From: Adenophora triphylla var. japonica
Lineage: Eukaryota; Streptophyta; Magnoliopsida; Asterales; Campanulaceae
DNA length: 64,000 nt
Direction of reading: 5' to 3'
Assembly (NCBI GenBank): GCA_022495995.1
Contig: JAFEMH010006941.1
Coordinates: 43,743-107,742 of the forward strand
Shown: in pieces, positions 1 through 10,549 of the stretch
Layout of the letters: each line of letters begins with the position of its first letter
Numbering within the stretch: position 1 is the stretch's first letter
Translations under genes and position numbers: made by a program
The notes under the pieces: generated by a model
The model's database searches: none
Told to the model about the DNA's origin: nothing
Seen by the model: only the letters and a program-made list of their open reading frames with translations

Positions 1-1022
1 CTATTCCTCCTTTCAGACACACCATTCCATTGTGGTGTTCCGGGTGGAGAGAGTTCTGAAACGATTCCACAACTCTTAAGATGACTGTCAAATTCTTGGC
101 TCAAATATTCACCACCTCGATCGGATCGAAGTACCTTAATAGTTTTGCCAAGTTAATTTTGCACCTCATTTTGAAATATTCGATATATCTCAAACGATTC
201 ACTTTTATGTTTCATTAGATAAACATATCCAAATCTACTATAATCATCAGTGAATGTTATGATGTACCGAAATCCTCCCCTAGCATCGCTACTCATAGGC
301 CCACATACATCGGTATGTATAAGTCCTAATAAGTCGCTCGCCCTTTCACCGGTTTTGGTAAATGGGTCCTTGGTCATCTTTCCAAGTAAACAAGATTCGC
401 ATGTCTCATACGATTCATAATCATGTGAGTCTAAAAATCCAACTTTGTGGAGTTTAGAAATGTGTTTCTCGTTTATATGGCCAAGACGACAATGCCATAA
501 GTAAGTGTGGTTTACATCATTGGGTTTAGATCTCTTGTTAATGTTATAGAGATCATTATCATGATTTTCAACATCAAGAATATAAAGGCCATTGAATGAA
601 ATAGCAGTACAATAATGCATATCACTCTTGTAAATAGAAAATTTCTTATCACATATAAGAAAATTAAAACCTTCATTATCCAAACATGAAATCGAAATAA
701 TATTCCTACTTAAAGCTGGAACGTAATAACAATTGTTCAAAACAAGTATTAGTCCACTAGGTAAAGTAACTTCATAAGTTCCTACGGCTAATGCAGCAAC
801 TCTTACTCCATTCCCCACACGTAGGTCCACTTCACCTTCCTTAAGCATCCTTCTGTTCTTTAGACCCTGCACATTTAAACAAATGTGAGTTCCACATCCG
901 GTATCCAATACCCAAGAATTAGAAGTAGATAGGAATATATCTATAACAAAGATACCTGAAGTCGAAGCAACTCCTTTGCTCTTCTTCAGTGCTTCCTTGT
1001 ATTTTGCGCAGTTTCTCCTCCA
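1..1022 (-). pseudogene. Ty1/copia gag-pol fragment (zinc knuckle end, protease, integrase)
   Basis: Translation of the minus strand gives, in order, the end of a Gag zinc knuckle (WRRNC), an aspartic protease core (WVLDTGCGTHI), the GAG-pre-integrase zinc region (LWHCRLGHI then CESCLLGKM) and the integrase core (HTDVCGPM, FTDDYSRFGYVYL). The order protease then integrase ahead of RT is the Ty1/copia order. The first integrase Asp is seen, and the second (SDRGGEY) lies beyond an in-frame TAA at 153-155. After that stop the same frame runs on to the window edge through the region of the catalytic Glu (GVSERRN). The piece is therefore a dead copy with one visible stop. It ends abruptly at about 1022 against a gypsy RT on the other strand, with no LTR between them. 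RT and RNase H would lie left of the window. Confidence 0.9.
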
Positions 1023-3901
1023 AGCCAAACATAGACATCCTGGTGGACTCCACTGCCAAATACGAAGTCAAATCCTTCGTTGACGGCTTTGCAGGCTACA
1101 ACCAGATCAAGATGGCCGAAGAAGACCAAGAAAAGACAGTCTTCACCACACCGTGGGGAACTTACTGCTATACGGTGATGCCATTTGGGCTTAAGAACAC
1201 CGGGGCTACTTATCAAAGGGCAGCGACCGCGCTTTTTCATGACATGATCCACAAGGAGATTGAGGTCTACGTCGACGACATGATAATCCACTCCAAAGGC
1301 GAGGATGGGCAACACTTTGTTGACCTACAAAAGTTCTTCGAGAGGCTAAAACAACATTCCATGAGACTAAACCCTTCCAAATGCACCTTTGGAGTGACAA
1401 GGGGAAAAGTGCTTGGGTATATGGTCACAGAGCGAGGTATCGAAGTCGACCCCCGAAAGATCAAAGCCATTATGGACATGAGGCCACCTCAAACCCAGAC
1501 AATAGTCAAAAGCTTTATGGGCAAACTGCAGTACATCAGCCGCTTTGTCAACCAGTTGACCACTATGTGCGAGCCCATTTTCAAGCTCATGAAGAAGAAT
1601 GTAGACACAGAGTGGACCGAAGAATGCCAGGATGCCTTTGACCAGATCAAGGCGTACTTAGTACATCCTCCGATACTATGCCCCCTACATAGACAGAAAC
1701 CTCTTCTGCTCTATCTCACTGTCACTGATACGGCAGTTGGGGCTATGCTTACTCGGGAGAAGAAAGACTCTCACGGTAGAAAATGCCATTTACTTTGTCA
1801 CCGGAAGGCTGCGGGGAGTGAGCTCAATTACTCGGCATGTGAAAAGACTTGTGCAGATCACTCTGGGTAGTCGATAGTCGAAGCATTATATGCAAGCCCA
1901 CCCTATGAACTTGGTCTCGAAAATGGACCCCATCAAGTACATCTTCGATAAGCCTTCCCTCTCGATGCGTCTAGCAAAATGGTCCTTCTTCTTAGCTGAA
2001 TACGACATCAACTACGTGACCAGAAAGGCCATCAAGGGTCAAGCATTGTCAGACCATCTGGAAAATTTTCCCAGTAATGAGGACATCGGGCCTGAACCCC
2101 AATTCCCAGATGAAGGGATCTTTGTAGTCGAGCCTGAGAACCGATGGCAGCTATTCTTTTATGGAGCCTCTAACAAAAGAGGAAATGGCGTAGGGATGCT
2201 ACTGGTCGATCCGAAAGATGAGCACACGCCCATAGCCTTTAAGTTGAACTTCCCTGCCACGAACAATGTTGCCGAGTACGAGGCCTGCATTGCTGGTTTA
2301 GAAGCTGCCTTAGAAAGGAATGTCAAGGAGCTCGAAGTTTATGGGGACTCCGCCCTGATCATCAACCAGGTCTCCAACAAATGGAAGATAGTGGACTCTA
2401 ATCTTCAGCGATATCATGCCTATATGGAGGAGTTGACTGGACAGTTCAGAGAAGTGACTTTCCACTACTTGGCAAGGGAAAAGAACAGATTCGCAGATGC
2501 CCTAGCTACTCTAACCTCACTGGTAGAGATCCTCGAGGGAAAAGCCATAAAACCCTTCAGAGTGGGTAGAAGAGATGCCCCGGCTTTCTGTTGTGAAATA
2601 GACTTGGGACCTGAGCCTATCAAGGAACCCTGGTACAATCAAATTTACCGGTTCCTCAAAGATGGAGAGTCGGCTTTTAGAGACGAAGAAGGTAGACCAA
2701 AAGAAGGTGTCAAAGCCAAGAGCTTGCAAGCCCTGAAAAGGTTGGCCTCCCATTATGTCATTTTAGGAAGCAACCTGTACAAAAAGCGGTACCAAGGACC
2801 ACTCCTCTTGTGCGTCACTCAAGAAAGGGCAAGAGAGTTAATGACCGAAGTCCACAATGGTCCCTGCGGTCCTCATATGAATGCTAGAGCCACGATGCAA
2901 GTAATCCTCGAATGGGTTACTCTTGAATTTCCATGGAGACAGATCGTGTCCGGCATGTCCGAGCGTGTGACAAATGCCGACGGTTTGCCAACCTCAACCA
3001 TCTCCCGCCTCATGACACATCTTGCATGACGACTCCTTGGCCGTTTGCAACTTGGGGTATTGACGTGATAGGGAAGATAGCCCCGGCAGGAAGCAATGGG
3101 CATGAATTTGTGTTAGTAGCCGTCGACTACTTCACCAAGTGGGTAGAGGCCAAGTCCTACAAGGTCCTCACTTCCAAGAAGGTGGCCCAGTTTATCAAGG
3201 AAAACATAATGTGTAGATATGGGGTGCCCAATGAGATCATTTCTGATAATGGGTCGCACTTTGAAGGAGACTGCGATAGGTTACTGTCAGAATTCAGAAT
3301 CACTCGCCACAAGTCATCCCCATACAGACCTCAGACTAACGAAGCCGTGGAAGCTGCTAATAAGATGCTCGAACGGATCATCCGGAAAATGGTCACCCGT
3401 GGTCGTGATTGGCCCGAAAAATTGCACCTAGCACTCTGGGGTTACAGAACGTCTGTCAGAACAGCCACAGGAGAAACTCCTTTTGCCTTAACCTATGGGA
3501 TGAAAGCAGTGTTACCAGTGGAGTTGGAAATCCCGTCATTAAGGGTCCTCCTGGAAAACAGTGTCAACGAAGTAGAATGGCTACGTAGCCGGCATGATGA
3601 GTTGGCCCTGCTCGATGAAAGAAGGCTAAAAGCCATGGAGCACACCCGAGCCTACCGGAGAGCGAATGGCGAGCATTTGACAAAAGGTCAAGGCCGGGGA
3701 CATCAAAGAGGGTGACTTAGTGTTGAAAGTGAAGCCCCCTACCGGAGACAACCCCACAGGAAAATGGGAACCCATTTGGATCGGCCCGTATGTGGTGCGA
3801 GAAGATACTATCGGGAGGAGCCATGAAGCTTGCGGACACAGACGGCAATCCCTTTGTCCACACGAGTCAACGGTGATAAGCTCCGAAGGTACTATGTCTA
3901 A
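1023..3901 (+). pseudogene. Tat-type gypsy pol (RT, RNase H, archaeal-like RNase H, integrase), broken
   Basis: RT has the palm motifs FAGYNQIKM, MPFGLKN and the catalytic YVDDM (about 1270). The RT-linked RNase H follows (TDTAVGAML; GSELNYSACEKT). A second RNase H starts near 2150 (NKRGNGVG, NNVAEYEACIAGLEAA, VYGDSALIINQV). In place of the first catalytic Asp (FFDGA in copy B) it reads FFYGA, so this domain should be inactive. The integrase has the zinc region near 2870-3010 and core motifs WGIDVIGK, ISDNGSHFEGD and NEAVEAANK. Frame changes occur near 1790-1870, 2905, 3660 and 3810. The C-terminal frame ends LRRYYV-stop (TAA 3899-3901), as in copy B. The reading is collinear with B's pol, so the breaks are decay and not a new architecture. 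Confidence 0.9.
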
Positions 3902-4526
3902 AAATTAAAAAAAAAAGAAGATAAAAAAGAAAAAAATCTTAGTGCAAAAAGAGTAATACCCGGCTAATTTGAAAACCCAAAAAGGGCGGTCTAGGCAAAA
4001 ACGGGGTTGCACATAAAAAAAAAAGAAAGAAAAAAAATCTTAGTGCAAAAAGAGTAATGCCCAGCTAGGCTGAAATCCCAAAAAGGGCGGTCTAGGCAAA
4101 AAACAGGGCTGCACATAAAAAAAAAATCAATAGTTCACCAGAATGAACTACGAAGACCTGAGCCCCTTAGTATTTCTTGTAAAAGGGGAACATAGGCAGC
4201 CATTTATGGTTCGGTCTAAACAATAAAAAAAGAAAGGGCGATTAAGTCTCCATGAAATGCGTCCTAAACAATAAATAAAGGGCATTCAAGTTTTCACAAA
4301 ACGGGTCCTAATCAATAAGACATCTGAAATTTCCATGAAATTGTGTCTTGATTAATTTCTAAGATAATATCTCTTGTTCATTACAAGTTAAAAACTTCTT
4401 GATGAGTTCAAGCACGGTCTACTCTTGACTCTGCTAACCTGCTACAAAGATCTAAAATACAATAAAATGCCTAATAAACTACTGTGTTTGCAAAATGGCA
4501 ATAAGGGAATCCTAAGAAAAGATCTG
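3902..4526 (+). repeat. A-rich spacer between convergent pol and aORF1, with twin repeats and a stem-loop
   Basis: Two copies of a roughly 80-bp unit lie at about 3937-4016 and 4038-4118, each after an A-rich run. Each reads CTTAGTGCAAAAAGAGTAAT, then an AAGGGCGGTCTAGGCAAAAA core, then a GCAC end. The same paired unit occurs in B (17375-17555, reverse) and C (24720-24895, reverse). A copy of the family stem-loop lies at 4145-4201. Pol ends at 3901 and aORF1 ends at 4527 on the other strand, so the spacer could carry 3'-end signals for both transcripts (inference). The rest, 4202-4526, is unremarkable AT-rich sequence. Confidence 0.7.
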
Positions 4527-6029
4527 TCAGTCGTCATTCACTGAGTCTTCTTTGGTCTTCTTCCCTTTACCTCGACCCCATCGAGTTTTCTTTCTCTTCT
4601 TCTCCATGATGTCGGTCTCCCTCATCCCGATCTCCGGTATCCTCACTGGAGCCTCCATCAAACCGGTGTCAATAAGTGCCCTCTCAATACGGGCACGAGT
4701 CCTCACTTCCTCCCTCTGAGCCTCAGTCAAGGGAGCGACTTCAGAAAGCCTCTTATATCGAGCCTCCATATCTTTGATAAGGTCACCCGACTGGTTATGG
4801 TGACTCGCCTTAGCTTCAGTCTCCCTTAGAGTCCTGCTCGAGTCATAGTCAGCCCCCAATAAAGCCTGACGCCTCTCTCCCAATATGACCTGAGTCGCTC
4901 CCATCTCCCTCTCGTACCAATCCAAGTAGACCGTAGTCAAGATGGTACTCTTCCTGCTCCTGAGGATAGCCTTGGGTGGGAAAACGGTGTATGTCCAAGC
5001 CCTCGAGAGGAATGAGAAGCTGGCTGGATCCCTCATATCTAATGGCACTACCTCCATGGTACGAATGTCCTCCCAATCGCCCAACGGCTCCTGTAAGCCC
5101 CCGAACTGCCTGGATACCAAGCAGGGTATGTAAAAGGATGACCAGCAGAACCCTGGAACCCTCACTATATAGGACTCCTGAAATGTCCTCCTGGTCTGCA
5201 ACCTCCAGTGAGGTACCCACCAGCGAATATCCAAGGTGGACAACCTAGCCATCATCAGTTCCCAGCTACCCTGGTCCTACTGTCGAGGTAAACCCCTCCG
5301 GGAAATCACCCAAGGGCACTGAGTCGGCAAAGCCCCTGGCAAAGCCCCGAGCCTCTCCTGCGGCCATAAAGTCAACACGGTCGGACTCCCAGACCTCATG
5401 AAACGGTCTCCTCTAGCCATCCTATTGATGCCGTGCAGGGTCTCACCCAAAACCAATGGGACAATGTCCTTCCCAGCCCTGCAATCCCTAACCATGTCCA
5501 AGAGACCACCATGACAGATCCCCACGGACTCAGTGGTGAACAGAGACGAGAATATGCAGAGGATAGATGCATCCATAGCCACCGTGGTCGTAGCCATATC
5601 CAAAGACCTAAACCTACCCGGGATATCAGAAAGGTCAATCCTGTCCGGAGCTATCATCATCCCCTCAGCCTCTCCCAGAGATATGTGCAGAAAAGATGCA
5701 AGCTTTGCCGCCACCGGCACATCTTCGATCAGAGGAATCGATATAGCCTCAATTTCTGGACCCCCAATCAAGGCTCGGAAGTCTTCATAGGTTGGGACAA
5801 TCTCATTGTAAGAAAAACAGTAAACGTGTCTCCGGACGTCCCAAAACCTTGCTGCTGCTCTCAAAAGGTCCCAATCGGGCGGGAGATCCCTCAAATGCCA
5901 TAAAGATTTGATCTTGAAAGAAGAATCAAACAGCCCCTTGTGAGATTGAAAGTTATATCTCACCCAAGATTGAAGATCGGACAGAAAGCGGTCTCTTTTC
6001 CCCTTTTGCAATCTAACGGGCTTCTCCAT
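4527..6029 (-). pseudogene. aORF1: antisense extra gene of element A (plant retroelement DUF7745-like)
   Basis: It is transcribed against pol, inside element A. The ATG at 6027-6029 begins MEKPVRLQKGKRDRF, a start region shared with copy B (15467). Conserved blocks are DLPPDWDLLRAAARFWDVRR, YNEIVPTYEDFRALIGGPEI and LGEAEGMMIAPDRIDLSDI. The C-terminal part has a charged coiled-coil-like stretch (YEREMGATQVILGERRQALL onward) and a basic tail (KKRKKTRWGRGKGKK). One in-frame TAG near 5278 splits an otherwise continuous frame of about 500 codons. The blocks resemble a domain family common in antisense ORFs of plant Tat elements (from memory; no search was run). Function is unknown; the basic tail might act in nuclear localisation or nucleic-acid binding. 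The inferred promoter lies at about 6130-6207. Confidence 0.7.
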
Positions 6030-6129
6030 TGCAAGATGATCAAAGTTGACGTCTTTAGTCCAAATATGTGCTCTGGGAACAGTTGGGACAAGCCTAGAGT
6101 GAAAATGAAATGAAATGGCCAAGCCTTGA

Positions 6130-6207
6130 TTTTATTTTGAAGAAGACCGATCCGAGACAGGCGTGAGCCGCACGGCCTCTTTTGCTCCAGAGACCAGACC
6201 GCACGGC
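6130..6207 (-). promoter_or_regulatory. Putative aORF1 promoter with paired palindromes
   Basis: GCCGCACGGC at 6167-6176 and ACCGCACGGC at 6198-6207 are 31 bp apart, each followed on the plus strand by a CTTTTGC or CATTTGC-type flank. On the minus strand they sit upstream of an AATAAAA-like box (about 6131-6140) and about 140 bp upstream of the aORF1 ATG. The same module precedes aORF1 in copy B and precedes the LTR TATA boxes. Promoter function is inferred from position. Confidence 0.55.
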
Positions 6208-6560
6208 TTCATTTGCCTGATGTGGAAAACAAATCTGCAGCAACCAAGTTGCTGCCCAAAGGGAGTTTTCACCCCACTTTTCCAACAAAAACCTGTACAA
6301 AAACATATCCAAACACTAACCATGCAGTTATGTGTCATCACAAATCATTTTGGCCCAGTTTCAGCCCCAATTCCAAGCAAAAAATTGCCCCGAGGCTCAA
6401 GTAATATGCAAATTCATAAAGCATAAATTTAAAAAGTAAATAAAACATTAATACATTGTTTTCGCCCCATCGGCGCCCAAATAAAGCAAAAAAATAAACA
6501 AAATGTGCATAAAACTGTTCATTGTTTGTTTTTTCCTCCTAAATCGATTCTAGAGACCTC
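6208..6560. other. Intergenic spacer between aORF1 and aORF2
   Basis: There is no coding signal. The segment is clearly homologous, in reverse, to 14957-15290 of element B, including a GGCGCC-containing stretch near 6470. It is conserved only as a non-coding spacer, and I see no other feature in it. Confidence 0.6.
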
Positions 6561-9161
6561 CTAGGCCTCTGATTCCTCCTCATCACTGCTCAGCTCATTG
6601 AAGCTCGCCTCTCTCATCAAATCCTCACTGTCGCTCACATCAGAAAGATGAACATTCACATGTTCATATTCAGCCAGATGCTCCAGGATGCCGGCATTGG
6701 GTCCCCGTCCCCGAGGCATGGCGCTAGAGGAGTACTCTGAAGCCGATGAGGTGGATGCCGTGCCCCCTACATGCCTCCTTTTGCGCACAGGCTCCTGCAC
6801 GTTCGCTGCAGCCTTTGAAGCGCAAGCCAACTTCTTCAAAAGGGACCGACATACATCTTTCCAGCCCCTATTCTGCCTGACCAAGCCATCATAAGTGCGA
6901 GCTGGAACCTGAGAAAAAGAGAAGGAAATCTCAGAAAATCTTGAAATTGCAAAAAAGAAAAGAAGGCTAAAAAAGGGAAAAGACCCTAAAGTGTACTTAC
7001 AGTGTTGTCCGGTGGTAGAGTATACTGGGGCTCCCTAGTGTCAGGGACAGGTATCCTGAACCTCCTCGATACCCCGTTGACCACATAAGAGAGATGAGCA
7101 GGAGGCATCGGCGGGTCAGTAGGCTCGGCCTCCCCATACCCACAGTGACGGCCCGGCCGCTTCACTAGCTTCGTGGCGTCCTCAATCATTTGCTCCACAA
7201 AGGTAGCATAAGGGGTAGCTATGTCAAAGTACTCCTCGGCTACGCTTTGCCACAGTACCTAGCAATGTCATCCGCCGACCAATCCACAGGCTGCGGCATC
7301 CGTCTTTGGAGGATCATGGGGGGTAATGGCATCCAATGGAGGGATATGGCCATGCTGTCTGGAAAAGCGGTCCCCCAAATAGATGACATCACATGTCAGC
7401 CCGGTCAACCACCGTCTCTGCCTCGTCACCTGCGGCCTGTCCTAGCAAAATCTCTGGATATCTCCCCCAAGGGTAAAAGTCCACTCCATCGTGCCCATCC
7501 CTGTCGATGACTGGCCTCACCATCTTGTAGTCAAAGGTGATCCGGGTCTTCCCGGTGAACTTGTCTCTCGCATCTCCCCTCCAGTGTATCATAGCCGGAA
7601 AGATCCCCGGATCACTCTGCTGGTTCCACGGAAAGAACCTGATCACCTCGCAAAACCAGACCTGCATGTTCAAAACATCAAAAGGGTCATTTTCTCTCAT
7701 AAAAGTCTCAAAGATGGAAAAGAAAAGAGAAAGGAAAAAAGGTGAGAATACCTCAAGAGCAAAGGAGAAGCAGTCCATCGAGGCAGCCTTATTTCGGCTG
7801 TACATGTCCAGGGAGAAGTAAAGCTTCGCCAATCCGGCCTCGCCCCAAGAGACCGTCCCAATCCCATCTACTTCCTCCAAGGAGTCAAGAAGGCAAGTCA
7901 TAGCCAGCGTCCCAGAATTGGCAAAAATGGTGACTAATAGCATCAACCACACAAAAGCCCTCGCAAGCTGGTAGGAAGTCACCTCATTAGCAGCAAATCC
8001 CTGCATGCAGTTCTGGACTGCCACCTCCACATTCCTGGTCTCCATCCCGAGCCCCTTAGGAATAAGCTCAAACCCAACCAAAGCTCTAAATTCCTCCGCC
8101 GTGATGTGGTTCCTCCAGGTCACAGGCCTCCCGGTGAACTGTAAGCCAGTAATAGCAGTGAAATCTGCAGGCGTCACTATCAGCTCCCCCCCAGCTAAGG
8201 TGAAAGTTGTGGGTGGTGTCCCACCAGAACTCTGAGAGGGCCTGGATCAAGCCCTTGCTCTTCGAGGTAATGTGAATACCTCTGCCGATAGCCTCAATAA
8301 ATAAATCCAGGCTGGTAGCCCTCACTAGCTGCTTGGGGTTCACCCCATCCTTCTCAAAATTGGGCATCCTCTCTCATAGTCTCACTGCAATCTCGGAAGG
8401 CCCCCTAGACTTGTTCTCCTGTAGACAAGCACAGCAGAAGAAACGTGTCAGTCCTTCATCTCATTTCAAAAGCATGCATATATTCAAAAGTGAACATGTT
8501 CTCAAAAGAAAAGTATTCATAAAATTTTTCTAGCATCCTTTGCATGAAAAACGTGTCTTTCATCACTTGAAACACATCATTGCTATCCTAAGCACAAAAT
8601 CACAATTTTCAAAACTATTTGCACATAAGCATTAATTTTTTTCTCAAAAATGGCATGCATGAATCCTTTTCATCATCCAAAATCCCGTTTTAGTATCCAT
8701 GATCAAAAATTGACCTTGTTCTAGCACATGCAAGGACTCCTTCAAATTTTAGACAATTATTTTTAATCTATTTTCAAAAAATGGGTCATTCTCATTATTT
8801 CTTAAGAAAATTGCACATGCATGATCGTTAATCTTCTTAGCCTCATAGGTTAATCATTAATATTCCAAAATCATCATCAAAAATCCTAGGAAAATTCGAG
8901 AAATTCCTAAAACTCGAGTCAAGCCCTAGAATCAATCAAAATTCAATAAAAATCGATGGAATTGAGCAAATTAAGAATGCTTACCCCAACCGATTGAGGA
9001 TTTGTCGATTTGTGCTCCCTTCTGCCGGGATAAAGTTCCGATGGAGGCGTAAGGAAGTCATACTTCCTCTCCGTGCGAACGAGTTCTTTCCTTCTCCTTC
9101 GAGCGGCCTCGGAGATGTTCCTCCTTTCTTGCCTTGGCATAGGATTCCCCTCCGAATCCAT
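6561..9161 (-). pseudogene. aORF2: antisense plant mobile domain (PMD) gene of element A, four exons
   Basis: Proposed exons on the minus strand are 9161-8985, 8418-7752, 7661-7001 and 6908-6561. The introns have GT-AG ends: 8984-8419 (GTAAGC to CTACAG), 7751-7662 (GTATTC to ATGCAG) and 7000-6909 (GTAAGT to CTCAG). The joins preserve the frame: VG/ENKSRG, FSFALE/VWFCEV and PPDNT/VPARTYDG. PMD hallmarks are FWWDTTHNFHLSWGE, TPADFTAITGLQFTGRPV, LARAFVWLMLL, TVSWGEAGLAKLYFSLD and VWFCEVIRFFPWN. Exon 4 ends in an acidic serine-rich tail. Disabling changes are an in-frame TGA near 8375, one extra G in a G-run near 8185-8193, and a frame slip near 7389. PMD proteins of the MAIL/MAIN group take part in host silencing and genome stability; a role for the element copy is inference. 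Confidence 0.75.
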
Positions 9162-9271
9162 TTCAATATAAGCAAGGGATTGAAGGACTTTTTGAAGAAA
9201 TTCTCTCCCTCCTCTCTCTCTTCCTCAGCAACAGATGGGCGGCAACAATGCCCAATGCCCGTTCAAATCTG

Positions 9272-9343
9272 ATTTTAAATAATCTGGAAAAATCAGACTT
9301 CTAGCCGTGCGGCCTCTTTTGCCCCCGTCTCATGCCGGGCGGC
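9272..9343 (-). promoter_or_regulatory. Putative aORF2 promoter with paired palindromes
   Basis: GCCGTGCGGC (9304-9313) and GCCGGGCGGC (9334-9343) are 30 bp apart and lie about 20 bp upstream (minus strand) of a TTATTTAAAAT box at about 9274-9284. The aORF2 ATG is about 110 bp further on. The arrangement matches the LTR promoter module. Assignment is by position. Confidence 0.55.
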
Positions 9344-9359
9344 TTCTTTTGCCCTGAGC

Positions 9360-9790
9360 AAAAATTACAGTTTTGCCCCTGGACTTTCCACTTGGGCATA
9401 TAATTCCTGTTATCCTTTAACTAGGATAACGTCGTTTTCCAAAAGATATCTGTTATCTCCTAAGCAAATAGACTTTCCTCCCCAGTCGCCTCCGTTACTT
9501 CCGTTATAACGGAATGACGCTAGGTGACAACCTCCGAATTGTCAGAACTCTAAACTTAAGCTACCTCTATCACAGATTGAGAAGTACGCTCAAGTTCTCT
9601 AAACTTAAGCTACCTCTATCACAGATTGAGAAGTACGCTCAAGTTCTCCAAACTTTAGCTACCTCTATCACAGATTGAGAAGTATGCTCAAGTTCTCCAA
9701 ACTTCAGCTACCTCTATCTCCTCGATAGTGACGTAAGCTTTAGTCACCTCAGGTGACAACCTCCATTAATTGTCAAAACCTCAAGGATCC
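9360..9790 (+). repeat. Start of element A 3' UTR with 58-bp tandem array (3 copies)
   Basis: About 9541-9720 holds three copies of a unit that contains CTACCTCTATCACAGATTGA and AGTATGCTCAAGTTCTC. On the opposite strand this is the same repeat that makes the 60-bp array of element C (21890-22960). The flanks 9360-9540 and 9721-9790 are non-coding. Confidence 0.8.
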
Positions 9791-10331
9791 TAGACATCGT
9801 TCCTAACTATCTAGTGATGCTTGAACTACGATCAAGGCTTAATTCCTCCGGGATACGTAGGTAGCCTTTCATAAAAGGTCCAACCATCCGACCGTAGTGG
9901 TCACCCTATTCCACCATCGCTCCTCAGTGGTGAGGCAGCCTTTCATAAAGGTCCAACCATCAGACCACATTGGTCACCCCTTTGTCCTTCATCACTCCTC
10001 AGTGGTGAAGTAGCCCCTCATAGAGGTCCATATATCAGACCACATCGGTCACTTCTAGCATATCCCCAGTAGGATCAATCGCCTGACCTCCTAGGTCACT
10101 TTCTCTTCTATTTTCCCAGCAAGAGACCAGTTTTCTCTTCACCATTCCCCTGCGGATCTTTTTCTGAACTACGATTATGGCTTGATTCCCACTTGGGATA
10201 CGTAGGTAGCCTTCCAAAGGTTCAGCCACTCGACCACCTTGGTCACCTAATCCGTCTCGGCATTCGCCAGATTGGATCCTTTTCTATCGACAACCCCACT
10301 CGCCCTGCAAGTGACGTTGCCGAGGGGCTTC
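9791..10331 (+). repeat. Element A 3' UTR end: ~90-bp imperfect repeats and two stem-loops
   Basis: Three imperfect repeats of about 90 bp (about 9870-10055) contain GGTCCAACCATC and a TTGGTCACC-type end. Family stem-loop motifs lie at 9823-9866 and 10166-10211. The UTR ends with a conserved block (TATCGACAACCCC, AAGTGACGT, then CGAGGGGCTTC) directly before the LTR. The same block precedes the LTRs of C, D and H, so it probably includes the polypurine-tract region. Confidence 0.7.
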
Positions 10332-10549
10332 TGTAAGTACCCAAATCTGGCTCATGCCTTCCGGTTAAGTTTTTCGGCAATTCCCCGAACTTTCCTAAAG
10401 TCCGGAAGCAATTTCGGAACTGTTCCGAACCTTCCAAGGAATGAAGGGACTGATTTAAATTAAAAGAGCACGTTTTCCTTGTATTTGGTATCCTTCTAAA
10501 AGTGCCACCTTGCATGATTCTAGAAACATGCTGAGTCATACAGGATAAT

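Noticed and set aside
10035..10539. Short minus-strand frames at the end of the element A 3' UTR and LTR start
   Set aside because: They cross the LTR boundary and contain no motif.
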